Shown: in pieces, positions 16,557 through 31,500 of the stretch
Numbering within the stretch: position 1 is the stretch's first letter
Layout of the letters: the number at the start of each line of letters is the position of its first letter
Assembly: GCF_947172395.1 (NCBI RefSeq)
Contig: NC_069100.1
Span: 14,474,109 to 14,538,108, forward strand
Length of the DNA stretch: 64,000 nt
Direction: 5' to 3'
Source of the DNA: Bicyclus anynana
Lineage: Eukaryota; Arthropoda; Insecta; Lepidoptera; Nymphalidae
Notes under the pieces: generated by a model
What the model was told of the DNA's origin: nothing
What the model saw: only the letters and a program-made list of their open reading frames with translations
Databases searched by the model: none
Made by a program: the position numbers and the translations under genes

Positions 16557-19500
16557 CTGAAACAAAATATTACCTTTAATACAAAACAGAAAAATGTACT
16601 TATAACCTACCCATTAAACTAAAAAAAAAACATCATGATGTTCTACCTACTGATCAGTTTGTAGGCGGTGCCAAGTCAGTGACGTGTTTATTAATAAGTT
16701 AAGTACCTATTATAATACCCTTTCAAACAAGAAAGTAATTGTCCACAAACCAATTTTCGATTATAGGTACCTATCGTATATTATCTTATTATACATATAA
16801 AAAAATAACATGCAGTCGAATTAAGAATCTTTTTAATTTTATTGAAGTCTGCTGTAAAAATAGATATATTGTATGAAGATATTAATTATTATCATTTTTG
16901 TATAATTTCTTGAAGCTAAACTATGAATGGATATTACTATATATACCTACTATATGATAAAATTCAGATGAATTTCGTGAGAGAGAGATTGTATTTTTCC
17001 ACACTAATATAATAAGGAAAATATTTGTACTATTGTATGTAACAAATAAACTAATGGACCGATTTGAAAAATTCTTTTAACAATACATTCTACATTATCA
17101 GCGAATAACATAAGCTATATTTTATCTGCGTATTCTCACATGGGAACTACGCGGATGAAACCGAGAGATTCTGCTAGACTGCTAGTCGCCTATAAAGAAA
17201 CATTATTACGAGTACTTTATAAAGTTCAAAGAGCTGATGGATGTTGGGATCCCAAGGTGATGGAATGGCGACCCAGCACCGCAAAACGCAGTGTTGGTAC
17301 CGGACCCCCAATAGGTGGTCCGAGGAATCCGAGGATATTAAGAGGGTTGCAGGGAGCCGCTGGATGTTGGCGGCTCGAGACCGTTGTGCTTGGAAGTCCA
17401 TGCAAGAGGCCTATGTCCAGTAGTGGACGTGTATCGGCTGATAATGATGATGATGTACTATACTTACCTATCATACATATAGAATACTGCGGAGTATCGC
17501 ACGGCAGTCCGTAGACCAAACCCTTCAAATGGTCCTGTCTATCCAGGTTGAGGCAAGGACTGTCCATTGTGAAATCTTCATCCAGCCATGGCGGCATCTA
17601 GTGGTGAGAAGCGGAATTAATATACTAAAAGTAAACATTAATTTCATTACATTTTTTTGGTTCAAATACTACACGTATAATTTAATAATGACATCTATAT
17701 ATATATATAAAAGAAAGTCCTGTTAGTTACTCCACTTATAACTCAAGAACGGCTGAACTGATTTAGCTGAAAATTGGCAGGAAGGTAGTTTAGAGCCAGG
17801 AGAAGGACATAGGATATACTTTTTATTATAAAAAAGTCGGGTTTTCCTTCCTGACGCTATAACTCCAGAACGCACGAACCGATTTCCACGGTTTTGCATT
17901 CGTTGGAAAGGTCTCGGGCTCCGTGAGGTTTATAGCAAAGAAAATTCATGAAAAATTTCAACGTAAAGTAGGGGTACGGTAAGGGTATGGTAGGGGTAGG
18001 GTAGAGGTAGTTGAAAATTTACATCGAGTTTCACGCGGACGAAGTCGCGGGCGTCCGCTAGTTAATAATAATAGGTATCTGTAGCACCACCTCTTGAGTA
18101 CCATAGCATATTATACGAATACTTGATAATAATATGCTCCCGACCTATGACTATGAGATATTATAGTGCACAAGTGTGTACGCAAGCACAGGTTCACTCT
18201 CTTTCCCTCGCTCTCATAGTCTCATGCTCCGAGGCACGGGGGTGTTTCTCAGGTTGCTATTAATCTTTCAAAAGATCTTGATAACGTATTTTTTTGTTTG
18301 TATGACCCGGGGTTCGAACCCTGGACCTCATTGTCCGAAGCTGATCCATATATCTAATACTTATTCAAACAATTTTTATTATCAATCTTTTTACACGCCT
18401 TTTGCTGAACAAAACTTTTTTTGACGGCCTCCGTGGCGCAGTGGTATGCGCGGTGGATTTACAAGACGGAGGTCCTGGGTTCGATCCCCGGCTGGGCAGA
18501 TTGAGATTTTCTTAATTGGTCCAGGTCTGGCTGGTGGGAGGCTTTGGCCGTGGCTAGTTACCACCCTACCGGCAAAGACGTACCGCCAAGCGATTTAGCG
18601 TTCCGGTACGATGCCGTGTAGAAACCGAAAGGGGTGTGGATTTTCATCCTCCTCCTTACAAGTTAGCCCACTTCCATCTAAGACTACATCATCACTTATC
18701 ATCAGGTGAGATTGTAGTCAAGGGCTAACTTGTAAACAATAAAAAAAAAAAAAAAAAAAACTAAATTTTATGCTGAGACTTTTTGCTCAGTTGGTAAGGA
18801 AAGAATATTTTCATTTCTCATACTCGGAAAGTAGTGTTGTTTTGATCTGAGTATTGGGTGGAAAATGCTGCTTCCCTACACAGGGAGGGAATAACTCATA
18901 CAAATTACTTCCCACCTAAGGGCCGGAATGAACTTTAAAAATAGAACTGCTGTCATTAGCTGTGAAGAGTTTTATGTTTTTTTTTTAATTTGTCCCCGAC
19001 TAAATTCGGGGACAGGCAAAGATCGTTGACCATACAGCCTGTTCAGACGTCAATGAAGTTCTAGAGGAAAACTTTTATGTAAAAGTAAAGTAATTATAAA
19101 AAAAATGCTACGGCCATCCATGTGTGTTTCTAAACAGCCAGTGTAAAAGCGCAAACTTCTTAATCGGAATAAGTCGCAACAATAACGTGTTGAGTTCCCT
19201 TTATATAAAATTTGAAAAGTCGACATAAATAATTGGTGGTATACTAATCTGTTACATAACAGTGGCTGAGTTTAAACAAAATGATTGTTTAAAGATAATG
19301 ATTATAAAAAAATAGACAATGAATGAAAAAATATAATGACAATTAATTTTAAATATTATATATTATATAATATTTAAAATTAATTGTTATAATGACAATT
19401 AATTAATTAATATAATGACAATTAATTTTAAATATTATATATTATATAATTTCATTCATTGTCTATTTTTTTATAATCATTATCTTTAAACAATCATTTT

Positions 19501-22500
19501 TTTTAAACTCAGCCACTGTTATGTATATATAATATATATTATATATATAGTATCTAATATTAAAAAAAAATCTAAACTGAATTTTGTCTAAAGTTATATT
19601 TATTTCCGAACGACTATTTGCCGTCTCATTTCTTCTCGCGCTTTCTCTCTTTCTCTCTCCCCAAGACGATTTTAAGGTTAATTAAACAAGACGTTTTTAA
19701 GGTTATAGTGCTATCTGAATTTTTATTTTAAAAACCATATAAATGTGAACCAGTAATTTTATCTTGCAATAAGCAATATAGGTATTCCACCAAAGGAAAA
19801 GTGAATTCTATAACGTTAGTGGTTCTTCGAGTAGGATGTAACGAGATTTTTACGTAAGTCATTCTCTTTATAGAGAGCCGCCTAGCGCGGAGTAGTCACA
19901 ACGTCGGTAAAGCAGTCGTCAGTTTCCTCGTAATCAAAATGAAATTTCCTCATATTTGAAATAATAAAAAGTAGAGTGTTTAACACGGGTAAAAGAATCA
20001 ATTCCTTCTCGGACTATAGCCGCACTCGCTACGCTCGTGCGTCTAAATACCTCGGGAATTGATTCTTTCCACCCTCGGTTAACAATCTACTATTTCCTTG
20101 TGGAAAAAAAAATCCTTATTAGCCAATAATTAATTACTTAGGTAGGTACATAATACTTACATAAATCCCTTTAGAAGCTTCACCGAAACTCTTAGGATCT
20201 GGAATTATTCTGCCAGTATCTGGACTTTGCCAGTAGTATGTTACTTTATCACTCACGACTTCTTTTGTCATGTTCAGGCGGCCTGAGATCCAAATGTGTT
20301 CGATTGCTGCAATACAATTTAATATTCAATTTATAATAATCAGATCAGACGATGGACGTCCATTGCAGGATCATTATCACTATCCACCCTTTTTCGGCTC
20401 ACTGCTGAGCACGAGTCTCCTCTTAGAATGAGACGGGTTAGGCCAATAGTTCACCACGCTGGCCCAATGCGGTTTGGCAGACTTCACACACGTAGTGAAT
20501 TTAAGAAAATTCTCAGGCATGCTGGTTTCCATACGATGTTTTTCCTTCACCGTTTGAGACACGTGATATTTAATTTCTTAAACCGCACACAACTGAAAAG
20601 TTGGGGGTGCATGCCTCGGATAGGATTCGAACCTACGCCAAATAAGAGCAGAGGTCATATCCACTGTGCTATTACGGCTTTTGCAAGAAATAGGCCATTT
20701 ATAGGGGTTTCCACATTCTCTGAGTCGCCTGCATACGGTGCCTGTGAATGTTCTGTTGTAACGCCATCTAGTGGCGTTTGATTGCGTTTTTGGTATTCGC
20801 CTTTCATCTTCTACTGAACAATAGATGTCGCAGCTTAAAAAAATATACTTTAAACTATTATTCACTTTAGTATAGAAAAGTACGAATAAATTAATAAAAA
20901 TAACATATTAAAATTTATAAATATATTATTTTCAATATCTTCATGAGAACACAATAAAATCGTAAATGTTCTTCTCATTAATAGATGACGTTTGTTAGTA
21001 TGCTATTTGACAATAGACACCGATCTAAGCATAAAGTACTTACGTTGGTCATTATTTTCGCCCATAACCAACAGCAGTTGTACAAGTTTATCATTACTGT
21101 CTATGGTAGCGAGGGAACCGTTTAATTTTAAACAGTTTTCAAAAGCGTGCTGCCAATAGAAAAGTTGTCTAACAAGCACGTAGTAATAATTGTCATCGCT
21201 AGGTGTCGCTGTCAATTTTGGTTGAGTTGGCGCTCCTGTTGGGAGAAAATTGAAAATTATTAGTTTGTCGTGAAAGAGTTCCTTCAGAAAATATGACTGC
21301 GTTGGATTTATTAAGATCACTAATTTATGTGCTATTTAATATCTTCACAATAATCCTATTACTTTTTCGTAGCAATTATAAATACCGAGGTGCTTAAGTT
21401 TTCCTTTAATTCTTATATTCGTAGCCAAAGAGTATAATAAGTATTCGTAGCTTAGTTTCCTATCCGACTACGGTGAAATCAAAAGGAAGGGTTTTGATTA
21501 TAGCTATGTAGGTATGTAATGTACGTTTATAAGTATTGTGTTAGGACTTTTCAATTAAAGAACAATTATTATGCGTACGCCCACTGTTTATTTGAAGATA
21601 ATTAGATTAGTGAAAAATACAATGTCACACATTACACAGCTAACAAGGAAGAGGTAAGACGCCACAACATGGCGGACCAACAGAGTTGCCAACCTTAAAA
21701 TTATATTATTGGTACGTTCACACCACCCCCCAATAAAATATTTTAAGCAAAATAAAATAGCTTCACTTTAACTCAAATAACATAACTTCCCCTTAACACA
21801 AATACCATAACTTCCCCTTAACACAAATAAAATAACTTCCCCTTAACACAAATAACATAACTTCCCCTTAACAACTAAATAATCTCAAAAATTAAACAAT
21901 CTTTCTCTGAACCTTTTAAATACAGTTCCCCCTAAAGCCTTAGTGAATATATCTGCTAATTGGTCTCCAGTGTTAATATAATTTAATTTTATAATCCCCT
22001 TTTCCAGCTTTTCGTAAACAAAAGATTGTTTTATCCCTAAATGTTTAACTCTAGTAATACCAGTTGCCATTTGTGCCATTTTAATAGTAGACTGATTATC
22101 TTCAAATATATCAATAACTTGCACAACCCCAAATGTTGAAAGAATATCTCTTAGCCAACAAGCTTCACTTGTCGCTGCACACAAAGCTATAAACTCTGCC
22201 TCTGTAGAAGACAATGAGACAGTACACTGTTTTTTAGAAAACCAAATAACCGAACATCCAAACACTTTGAATACACACCCTGTTGTAGACTTATAGTCAC
22301 TTAACCCTCCCCAGTCACTATCAACATAGCACATTACATTATTTTCCCTATTTCTGTAATACAACAAACTTAAGTCACATGTCCCTTTTAAATATCTTAG
22401 AATATTCATTAAAAGCTTATACAATAACTCAGATGCACAACTTTGATACCTACTTAAAATAGTTACAACTGCACAAATATCTGGTCTTGTACCCATGGCC

Positions 22501-25500
22501 AAATACATTAAACTACCTATTAATTTTCTACACTTTTTCTCTACATAAACACTCTCTGAACTATCTCTTTTAAGTATACGAAAATTATAATTTTTATCAA
22601 TAGGTAACAATAACAACTTGCAATCTACCATATTATATGTATGTAACAGCTTGTTTATATATTCTCTCTGTGAAATAGTAGTACACCCATTAATCAAATC
22701 CTGCTTAGTTTCTATACCCAGAAATTTATTTAAAGCCCCCATTTCTTTCATTTTAAACTCTTTACACAAAACATCTCTTAATTGTAAACTTTGTGCTTCA
22801 CAATTTCCAAAGTACAATATGTCATCAACATACAATAACAAGAATGTTTTCTTGTCACCTATACATTTAGAAAACAAGCAATTATCTTTATTAGATTGTA
22901 CATAACCCAGTGACAACATGACATTTGTAAAAGTTTCATTCCAGTACTTAGGTGCCCTTTTTAAACCATATAAAGATTTATTCAATTTTACAATTTTAAC
23001 ATCTGACTCTTCAGGCGTACTCATATATAACTCTTCATCCAATTTTGAATTTAAAAATGCTCCACATACATCCATCTGATACACCTGTAAATTAAACTTA
23101 GTTGCTATACTCATAAAGATCCTAAATGTGTTTAATCTTGCTACTGGTGCATATAGATCACATTCATCAATATCATACTGTTCAAATCCTCTCGCAACTA
23201 ACCTAGCTTTATAAATATTATTATCCTTCCTTTTCAAGACCCATTTTGAACTTATTAACTCTTTTCCTTCTGGTACACTATTTACTTCTGTCCATGTACC
23301 ATTATCCTTTAATTGCTGTAACTCTGACCTTATAGCTTCTTTCCATTTGTCAGAGTCAGTACTTTGCATGGCCTCTTTATAACTCTTAGGCTCCTCACCC
23401 CATACCGCAAAACCTAAATCATAATTCTTTTGCCATCCTGGTCTTACAACTCTTCTACCTCTGCTTGTCACTATTTCCTCTTCACTACTAGAGTCTTCTC
23501 CTGTTGTCAATGTTGGATTTGACACATTCTCTAGCTCAAGGTACTCATCTTCTGTTTCCTGACTTTCACTCGATGTAGAATCTCCTTCTCTCTGTGTCAT
23601 CTCTGATATTTCTATCATAATATCTTGTGTATTATTTGTATTATTTTTTAATTTTTCATCCCTTAAAAATATAATATCCCTTTTCACTTGGACTTCACTC
23701 TGACTTGGAAAATAAATTCTATATCCCTTGGTATCCTCATAACCTACAAAGATCCCTTGCTCACCTTTCACATCCCATTTTAATCTTTTTACTTTTGGTA
23801 TATGCACAAACACTATATTACCAAAAACATACTTCAAACTTTCAATACTGAACTTTTTACCTAACAAGCTTTTGTAAGGACTCTCACCATCTACCTTACT
23901 TTTGCCTGTCCTATTGATGATATACACTGCATTATTAATGGCTTCAGCCCACAACTCTTTAGGTAAATTCTTACTACTTATCATAGACCTCGCTGATTCT
24001 ACCAATGTCCTAATCTCCCTCTCAGCTTTACCGTTCTGTTGAGGAGTATATTCTATACTTGTCTGATGAACAATACCCTTTTGAAGTAATAAGTCTTTTA
24101 TTTCAGTATTAATAAATTCTTTCCCATTATCTGTGCGAATAGCTTTCAACTTAAAGTCTATCTGTCTTTCACACCAACTAACAAACTGTTTGAACTTTAA
24201 TGGTACTTCACTTTTATATTTTAGAAAGTAAATAAATCTGAAATTTGTGTAATCATCCTTTAGAAGTAAGAAGTATCTACTACCCCCGACACTTTCCACT
24301 TCCATAGGTCCACACACATCACCATGAACTAATTCAAGAGGTTGAGAAGTACACCTAGTACTCTCTGTAAATGGTAATCTATGTATTTTACCCTGCAAGC
24401 ATGCTATACACTGTTCCTTATCAATTTTAAATTTAATATTGTTATCTGTTAACACCTTTTTAACATAATCCAAACTTTGATGACCTAACCTTTCATGCCA
24501 CTCAGACAACAATGATACAGTAGCTACATCCACCATATTGTTGCATTCATCATATAGAACATCCAACATGTAGGACTTACCCTTTAAATTCCCTACTGCA
24601 CATAATAAACTGTCTTTATAAATACAACATTTGTCATTAAGCATTTTTACAACATAACCTTTTCTTATTGCAACCATTACAGAAAATAAGTTTATTTTAA
24701 TATCAGGCACATGTAAAACATCAAATAAAGTTGCATTTGCATACCTATTACCATCAAACAATTTTAATTTAATATCACCTACCCCAGATACAGGTAAGCA
24801 TCGCCCATCGCCTACAGTGACATAGCGATTTGAGACTACCTTATAGTTTTTAAATAATGACAAATCTTTACTAATATGTTCACTTGCACCACTGTCAATT
24901 AACCATTTATCACTTGACATGTCTATATTACTACAAAATACATGACTTATAAACGCATGACCCCCACTCTGATCATTATCGATGGCTTTTCTCTTAGGAC
25001 AGTCCCGTTTCAAATGTCCTATCGCATGACATAAGAAGCACTTTCTTTTATCAACATTACTTTTACACTGCTGCACAAAGTGATTCGTTTTGCCGCACTT
25101 AAAACATTTCTTTGTCTGAAACTTACTATGCTGTTGAACATGAAGCGCTACATTTTCACCATCCTTGTCCAAACCTCTGGCCTTCACTCTCTCTTCCTCA
25201 ACTAAAAGTCGAGCCACCAAGTCATCATATACTTGTTTATCACTATCCACAGACTCCCATGCAGATATGAAATGACCATAACACTCAGGTAATGACATCA
25301 AGATTTTTGTAATTAAAAACTTATCTGAAATTTCCTCACCGGCATGCTTTAACTGACAAGACATTTCTTGTAACTTTGACAAAAATGTTGCTAAATCCCC
25401 GCCTTCATACTTAAACTGGAAAAACTTCTGTTGTAACATCAGTGTGTTAGTAGCTGACTTCGCCTCGTAAACACTATGAAGTTTCTTCCACATTTCCTCA

Positions 25501-28500
25501 GAAGACTTACATGTTAAGACATGAACCATCACCGCCTCAGTTAACCTTGACACTATAATCACCTGTGCCTTTGCGTCCCTGGCATCATAATTATCAGTTT
25601 CCTTATCCTTACCGGTCACAATGGAAAACAAATCCGCTCCTTTTAGTGTGACTGACAGTTGAAATTTCCATACGCTCCAATTTTTCTGCCCCTCCAGCTT
25701 AATTGCTGAACCTTGTTGAAGAGTGTGGAAATCCATATTTTCACTCGCCCCGCAGAACCTCGCCGTACTTTGAAACTCCGCACGACCACCCCGGTCACTG
25801 CTTGTACCACGCCGCGTACTCGCTCCCGGCTCCAACCCAAGCGCCGACAAAAGACAATCGCTCGCACGTGTTTAAACCTATATCTTCACCTAAACAGTAG
25901 GTCACTGGGACCATAACCTGTTAGGACTTTTCAATTAAAGAACAATTATTATGCGTACGCCCACTGTTTATTTGAAGATAATTAGATTAGTGAAAAATAC
26001 AATGTCACACATTACACAGCTAACAAGGAAGAGGTAAGACGCCACAACATGGCGGACCAACAGAGTTGCCAACCTTAAAATTATATTATTGGTACGTTCA
26101 CATATTGGAATCGTAGCGTCGAAATTACTTCTCGATTTTGATAAATTACCATGTTTATCGATTCGTTAATAAGGGTAACCTATAGTCAGTTTTAACATTA
26201 CTATATTACTATCACAATATGTTTAGCTCTATGGTTCTGAAATTTGACTCAAATTAAAGAGATCCTAGGTTCAATTCACATTGGTTTTTTGCGACTTAAT
26301 CGTGAAGAACGGTTATTAGTCATGTTTATAAGATTGAATATAAAAACTATAAATCTCACCTTGATAACATATGAACTGCATTTTCCTTTCACAGCGCGCT
26401 TCCATAAATACTGGATCGCGGGTTTCGTGTCTGTCTATTTGTAGGCAGCCATTTTGTTTTATTGCAGATCTGTCCCTACAAAGATTCTTTCTCTGTATAC
26501 ATTTATTACATACATTTGTTTGTAGGTAAAAGTTAATAAACTTGTACCTACCTCCTAGATGTATAATAAAGGTATATAGGTAACCAATAAATAACTTACC
26601 TCATGGGCGGCCATTCCAGTGCATCATCAGCAGCTGCCGAAGGGCTGAAGATGCTCAGTCCGCTGTCGACCCACGTCCACTGGCCCAGGGTTCCTCGACC
26701 GCCCACCCATGCGCCCTCTATACCTAAAACCGACCACCTCTTTTTTACCATTCGTTCGTCCGTTCGTTATCAACCCATATTCGGCTCACTGCTAAGCTCG
26801 AGTCTCCTCTCAGAATGAGAGGTTAGGCTAATGGTCCCAATGCGTATTGGCAGACTTCACACACGCAGAGAATTGAGAAAATTCTCTGGTATGCAGGTTT
26901 CCTCACGATGTTTTCCTTCACCGTTTGAAACACGTGATATTTCATTTTTTATATCACGTGTCTCAAACAATATTTAATTTCTTAAAATGCACATAACTAA
27001 AAAATCGTTGGTTTAAGAGGTCATATCCACTAGGCTATCACGGCTCTTAAAGTCAAAGTCAAAGTCAAAATTCATTTATTTCAAATAGACTTAGTTTACA
27101 AGCTCTTTCGAAACGTCAGGTAATAATATTAAACTTAAGATAATGGTGATAATAATTATTCGAAAACTTAGGTTCCAAACGCGCCTTGGTCCGAGAAGAG
27201 CCTACAACAATAACTTAATAACTTAATAAATATATATATCTCGTTATAATTGTCACTTACTCGGTCTAGACTTCAACATAGTAAGTCCTATCTTCTTCAG
27301 ACATTTCATTGACGCTATGTTGGCTAACCTGAAAATTTATAGTTTTATAGACCCGGTCATTTAATAGGAAAAAGCTTGACAGCAATTTTAAGGAATAACT
27401 TGGGAATAGTAAAAAGAGGTAATTTGGGAATAATGCGTAGAGGTAACTTTGTTATCGATTTTTTTTTACTTTATATAATCGATCGCTTGGCTGCAATTAT
27501 GCTTGACAGTAAGCGATGATGCAGCCTATGGTGGAACGCGCTTGCCTAGAAGATGCATATTCACTCTTGACTTGAATATACCATTAAAACCCACATATAA
27601 ATGGTTGACATTGACAATGTTAAAGGATACCTTGGGTACTTGTTTAAAGCTTTAAATTATTTTCGATGAAGTAAATTGAATATATATTTAAAGCTTCTTT
27701 TTTTTATTCTTTACAAGTTAGCCCTTGACTACAATCTCACCTAATGGTAAGTGATGACGTAAACTAAGATGGAAGCGGGCTAACTTGTTAGGAGGAGGAT
27801 GAAAATCCACACCCCTTTCGGTTTCCACACGACATCGTACCGGGACGCTAAATCGTTTGGCCCCGACCGAAGCCTCCTACCAGCCAGAACTGGACCAAAA
27901 CCAAAAGGAAACCTCAACGGCCCAGCCAGGGGATCGGTCCCAGAACCTGCATCTTGTAAATCCACTGCGCACACCATAGCACCACGGAGGCCGTCCAATT
28001 GGGCGTGGCTATGGGAATTTCCAAGGTCTTACGCCATACTCCTGAGCACGCAGTAGGCGGCGGCCTGGTGCCAGTCCAGCCTGCCGTCGTACACGCGGTA
28101 CAGGCCCCTGCGGCAGCGGACTGACTTCAGTTCTTGGACTCTGGTCTGCGCCAAAGCCTCTAACAAATAAAGAAAGCAATCATGAGCTTATAGATGGGAC
28201 GTGATTTCTGTCACAGAAACAAAACTATAGAGGTCCTGCTGGCCTATTCACTAATTTCTGGTCTTCAACCTATTAGAATAAACATAAAATAAAATCAACT
28301 GAGAAGTATCTAGGCACCGCATGACAGTTGTTACATACAATCTCAATTTCGTATCCTAAACTAACTTAGGTCAAAGTTAGTGAAAGCGTGCAGGATGGGA
28401 CGCGATCGTCTAAAAAATGTCTATTCGCTCTTGTCTTGAAGGTGATAAGAGGTGTCAGGAAACGTAGACAATGGTATTTAAGGTCTGAATGTCGTCCACG

Positions 28501-31500
28501 CATGTCCACCTTTTACACATCTTGCTGTTTTGTGCCAGGAATCCCTGAGCACACTCTCCAAAGTATTTATGTTAAAATTTACTATAAATGCAGCTTTACA
28601 AGGGTGCTGCGATGTTAGTAGCAGCCTGTGGAGCCTCAAAGTGGCAGGGCAAGACGAAGAACGTTCTTCAGTGCCACTTAGTCCACAGATACGTTTGCAT
28701 ACTCACCTCGCTCGCACACGAAGGACCTGTAAAGGTGGCAGGGCAGGTCGAGGAGCACACATTCACATACTCACCACGCTCGCACACGAAGGGCCTCTGG
28801 AGGTGACAAGGCAAGTCGAGGAACACTGGTGCGTCGTGCCGAACTCGCTCCAGCGCCACGCAGTCCGCCCCGCCCACTGGCACGGGCACGCGTGTTCTAT
28901 TCAACCACTGAGCACACAGAGGAATTGTTTAAAGAAGGTGGGAATATCTTCTGTCATTTCAAGCGCTTATCCTCAAAAGTTAATGTTTATTTTGTCTACA
29001 TTCTCGATGTTAAATGTGTCAGGAACCTCTTCAGGTAGTGCCATAAAGGACATACATAGTCTTGGCGCTTCTACTACTTGGATACCTAATCTAAGAGTGC
29101 TCGTGTTATTGAGAAACATCAATAGTGCTAAATTAAGATGATGATTATGATAGTACCGTGTTTTATTTAATATTTCCTATTTTTCTTTCAATTGTTTCGC
29201 CAGTAAAGATAGCAGAATACAATCTTTATACTATGTACGTAGTGAAGTAGGAATCCCATGGGAGGTATTTATAAGGCATTTAAACACCTTTCCATTTTTG
29301 CTGCAGTAGGTGATCAACTCCTTATTTTTAATAATTATTGACAGACCAAATTGATGACTCACCTGATGGTAAGTGAAATACCATCCACCTTTAAACAGAG
29401 CAATGTTTCACAGGGCATGCAAAAAACACGTCCTACAAAGTGTGTACATCAAGTATCAACCTAAGGTGTAGCCTCATAAAAACCTGCAGACTCCTGATGA
29501 TGAGATCTACGTAAGAGTTTGGTAACATGGTCTAGCAACAACAAATATTTAAAAGACCTTTCCGTTTCTCTACAATGGGCTAAATCTGCAGCTTAATGAT
29601 GGTAATTATGTAAGGGTTTGGTGCCATGGTGTAGCAAAGAGGCACTTAAGCCTTTCTTTTTCCCTAAGGCTTCCCTGTTTGACAACATGGGGCGGCAAGA
29701 AGGCTTTAAAGCATTTAATGCCCTTCTTGCCGCCTCATGTTGTCTTTAAAGTCTGTCAATATATATATAACAGTATAGTATATGTAAGACAAAATATTAA
29801 TTTGTACAAACGAAAAGGAGATCTAAACCCACGTCTTACTAGACACGGGCATAAGTTAGTTATTTCTGCACATCGTCTCCAAAGAGTAAAAAAATCTTTT
29901 GTAGGTTTGGGTGTACTCTTCTATAATAAGATCGCCAAGACTGTGATGGACCTGCCAATGCATAGCTTTTAACAATGTGTTAAAAAACATTTACTTAGTC
30001 GAGGGTACTACAACATTGATGAGTTCCTTAATGATAAAGATGCTTGGAGGCCGTTGGATCAGCTTCCACCTTCACACAGGAAGTAAAACTATAAGAAATG
30101 TAAACAGTAATTGTTATCAATTGTAAATTATAATACTGTATGACTTTTTCAAAAGAGCAACTGTTGAATTTCTTGCCGGTATCTTCTCAGCAGGACCTGC
30201 CTTCCGAACCGGTGGTAGAATCTTTACAAATAGTCAACTGACGTGTCAAAAGTGCTTGTAAACTGAGCCTACTTGAAATAAATGATTTTTTGATTTTTTT
30301 GATTTTTGAAGTATTAAATCCTGCAGACTGATGGTGATGATCACAGTGTCTTGGTACGTGGTATCAGGGTAAAAGGTACTTGAGCTTTTGTTTCTCTACA
30401 GTATGCCATTAAATTCTGTAGACTGATGATGGTGTAGTAAGCTGAAAAGCGTCTTATCTTTTTCGTTCAGTAGGCCAACCCTGCAACTAATGATGATGGT
30501 ATTTGTAAGGGTTCAGTACCAAGGGGTAGTGTCCGCTATCGTCCATCTCGTCGGCCAGCACGTCGGCAGCCGTCCTGCTCAGCTCCAGGCCCTCGCCCCA
30601 GCGATACCCCTCGGGGTCCTCCGCCGAGCGCCGCCGCGCGCCCACCCACACCGACTCTATCGCTGAAATCATCAACATCAGCTTACTTACCCACAGGACC
30701 AGACCCTTATAGGGGTCTAACCCACCACGCTGCTCCGATGCGGGTTGGAGGTGATAATGTTAAATTAATTGACGACCACTATCAGATGTTAATGATAATG
30801 ATCGAGACCGACGGCTTAGCGAGCTCTCCTAAGCACGGAGTTTTGACACCACCAATTTCCCAACTCTATGATGTTTTGTTGCTCAATTTCATAGTTCAAA
30901 TAGGTTAACGGGAGTTTCGATCTCCTGTAGAGTGTCGAAATATGCTTTAACGCGTTTATTGCTTAATGGTAATATATACGTTGGTATCTCTTTTTACGTA
31001 AACTTAAACCGACAGACGAACGGACAATTAAGTGATCTTATATAAGGGTTCCGAATTTCTTTTTGTGGTACGGAATCCTAAAGAATACTCCAACATTGTG
31101 TACTCACAAAACTGCAGTTCTGACAGTGCTTCAGCCAAAAAGTCCGCCTTCTCTCTGGTATCCAACACAGCAAGCGTACCGTTGTGGTGTCCTCTGCAAT
31201 CAACAACAACAACAAAAAATATCTAAAAACCCAACTGTACAGACGAAAATACGACATTCAAGAAAGAATATAAGAATAACAAATTCCAGATATCTTACGT
31301 CAACCAGCTATGTTCTACACACCATATATTTGGCTGGTGAGAGGCTTCGGCCGTGGCTAGTTACCACCCTACTGACAAAGATCTCGTGTAGAAACCAAGA
31401 GGGGAAGAAACCAAGAAGAACACTCCCTTCTAGATGATTGCGTCACTTACCAACAGGTGAGATTGTAGTCGTAAAGAATAAAAAAATATATACCATTCAC

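Larger units (their letters stand above)
21539..26102 (-). mobile_element. Intact Copia-type LTR retrotransposon
   Basis: Two LTRs of 184 bp with TG...CA ends and no difference seen between them, flanked by the perfect 5-bp duplication TATTG (21534-21538 and 26103-26107). Inside are a copia-like primer site, one uninterrupted Gag-Pol frame, a 30-bp tandem repeat and a purine tract. It sits in the lectin intron between exons 9 and 10 in the gene's own orientation. Identical LTRs imply a very recent insertion. Confidence 0.95.

Noticed and set aside
18301..18340. Isolated box B-like GGGGTTCGAACCCTGG
   Set aside because: No matching box A or cloverleaf around it; probably another SINE scrap.
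18423..18500. tRNA gene (also the similar heads at 43179, 55379, 39463 and others)
   Set aside because: Boxes A and B are present but each is joined to the same SINE body and poly(A); none is a free-standing tRNA with a proper acceptor stem.
20428..20781. 117-codon plus-strand frame
   Set aside because: It covers a SINE family B copy and flank; the same phrases occur in frames at other SINE-B copies.
26360..26430. Shorter lectin exon 9 starting at 26430 (acceptor aaatagacag)
   Set aside because: It fits in phase but would drop the third conserved cysteine of CTLD2; the upstream acceptor gives the full motif.
28530..29141. 203-codon plus-strand frame
   Set aside because: It is the shadow of lectin exon 5 and its duplicated relics on the opposite strand.
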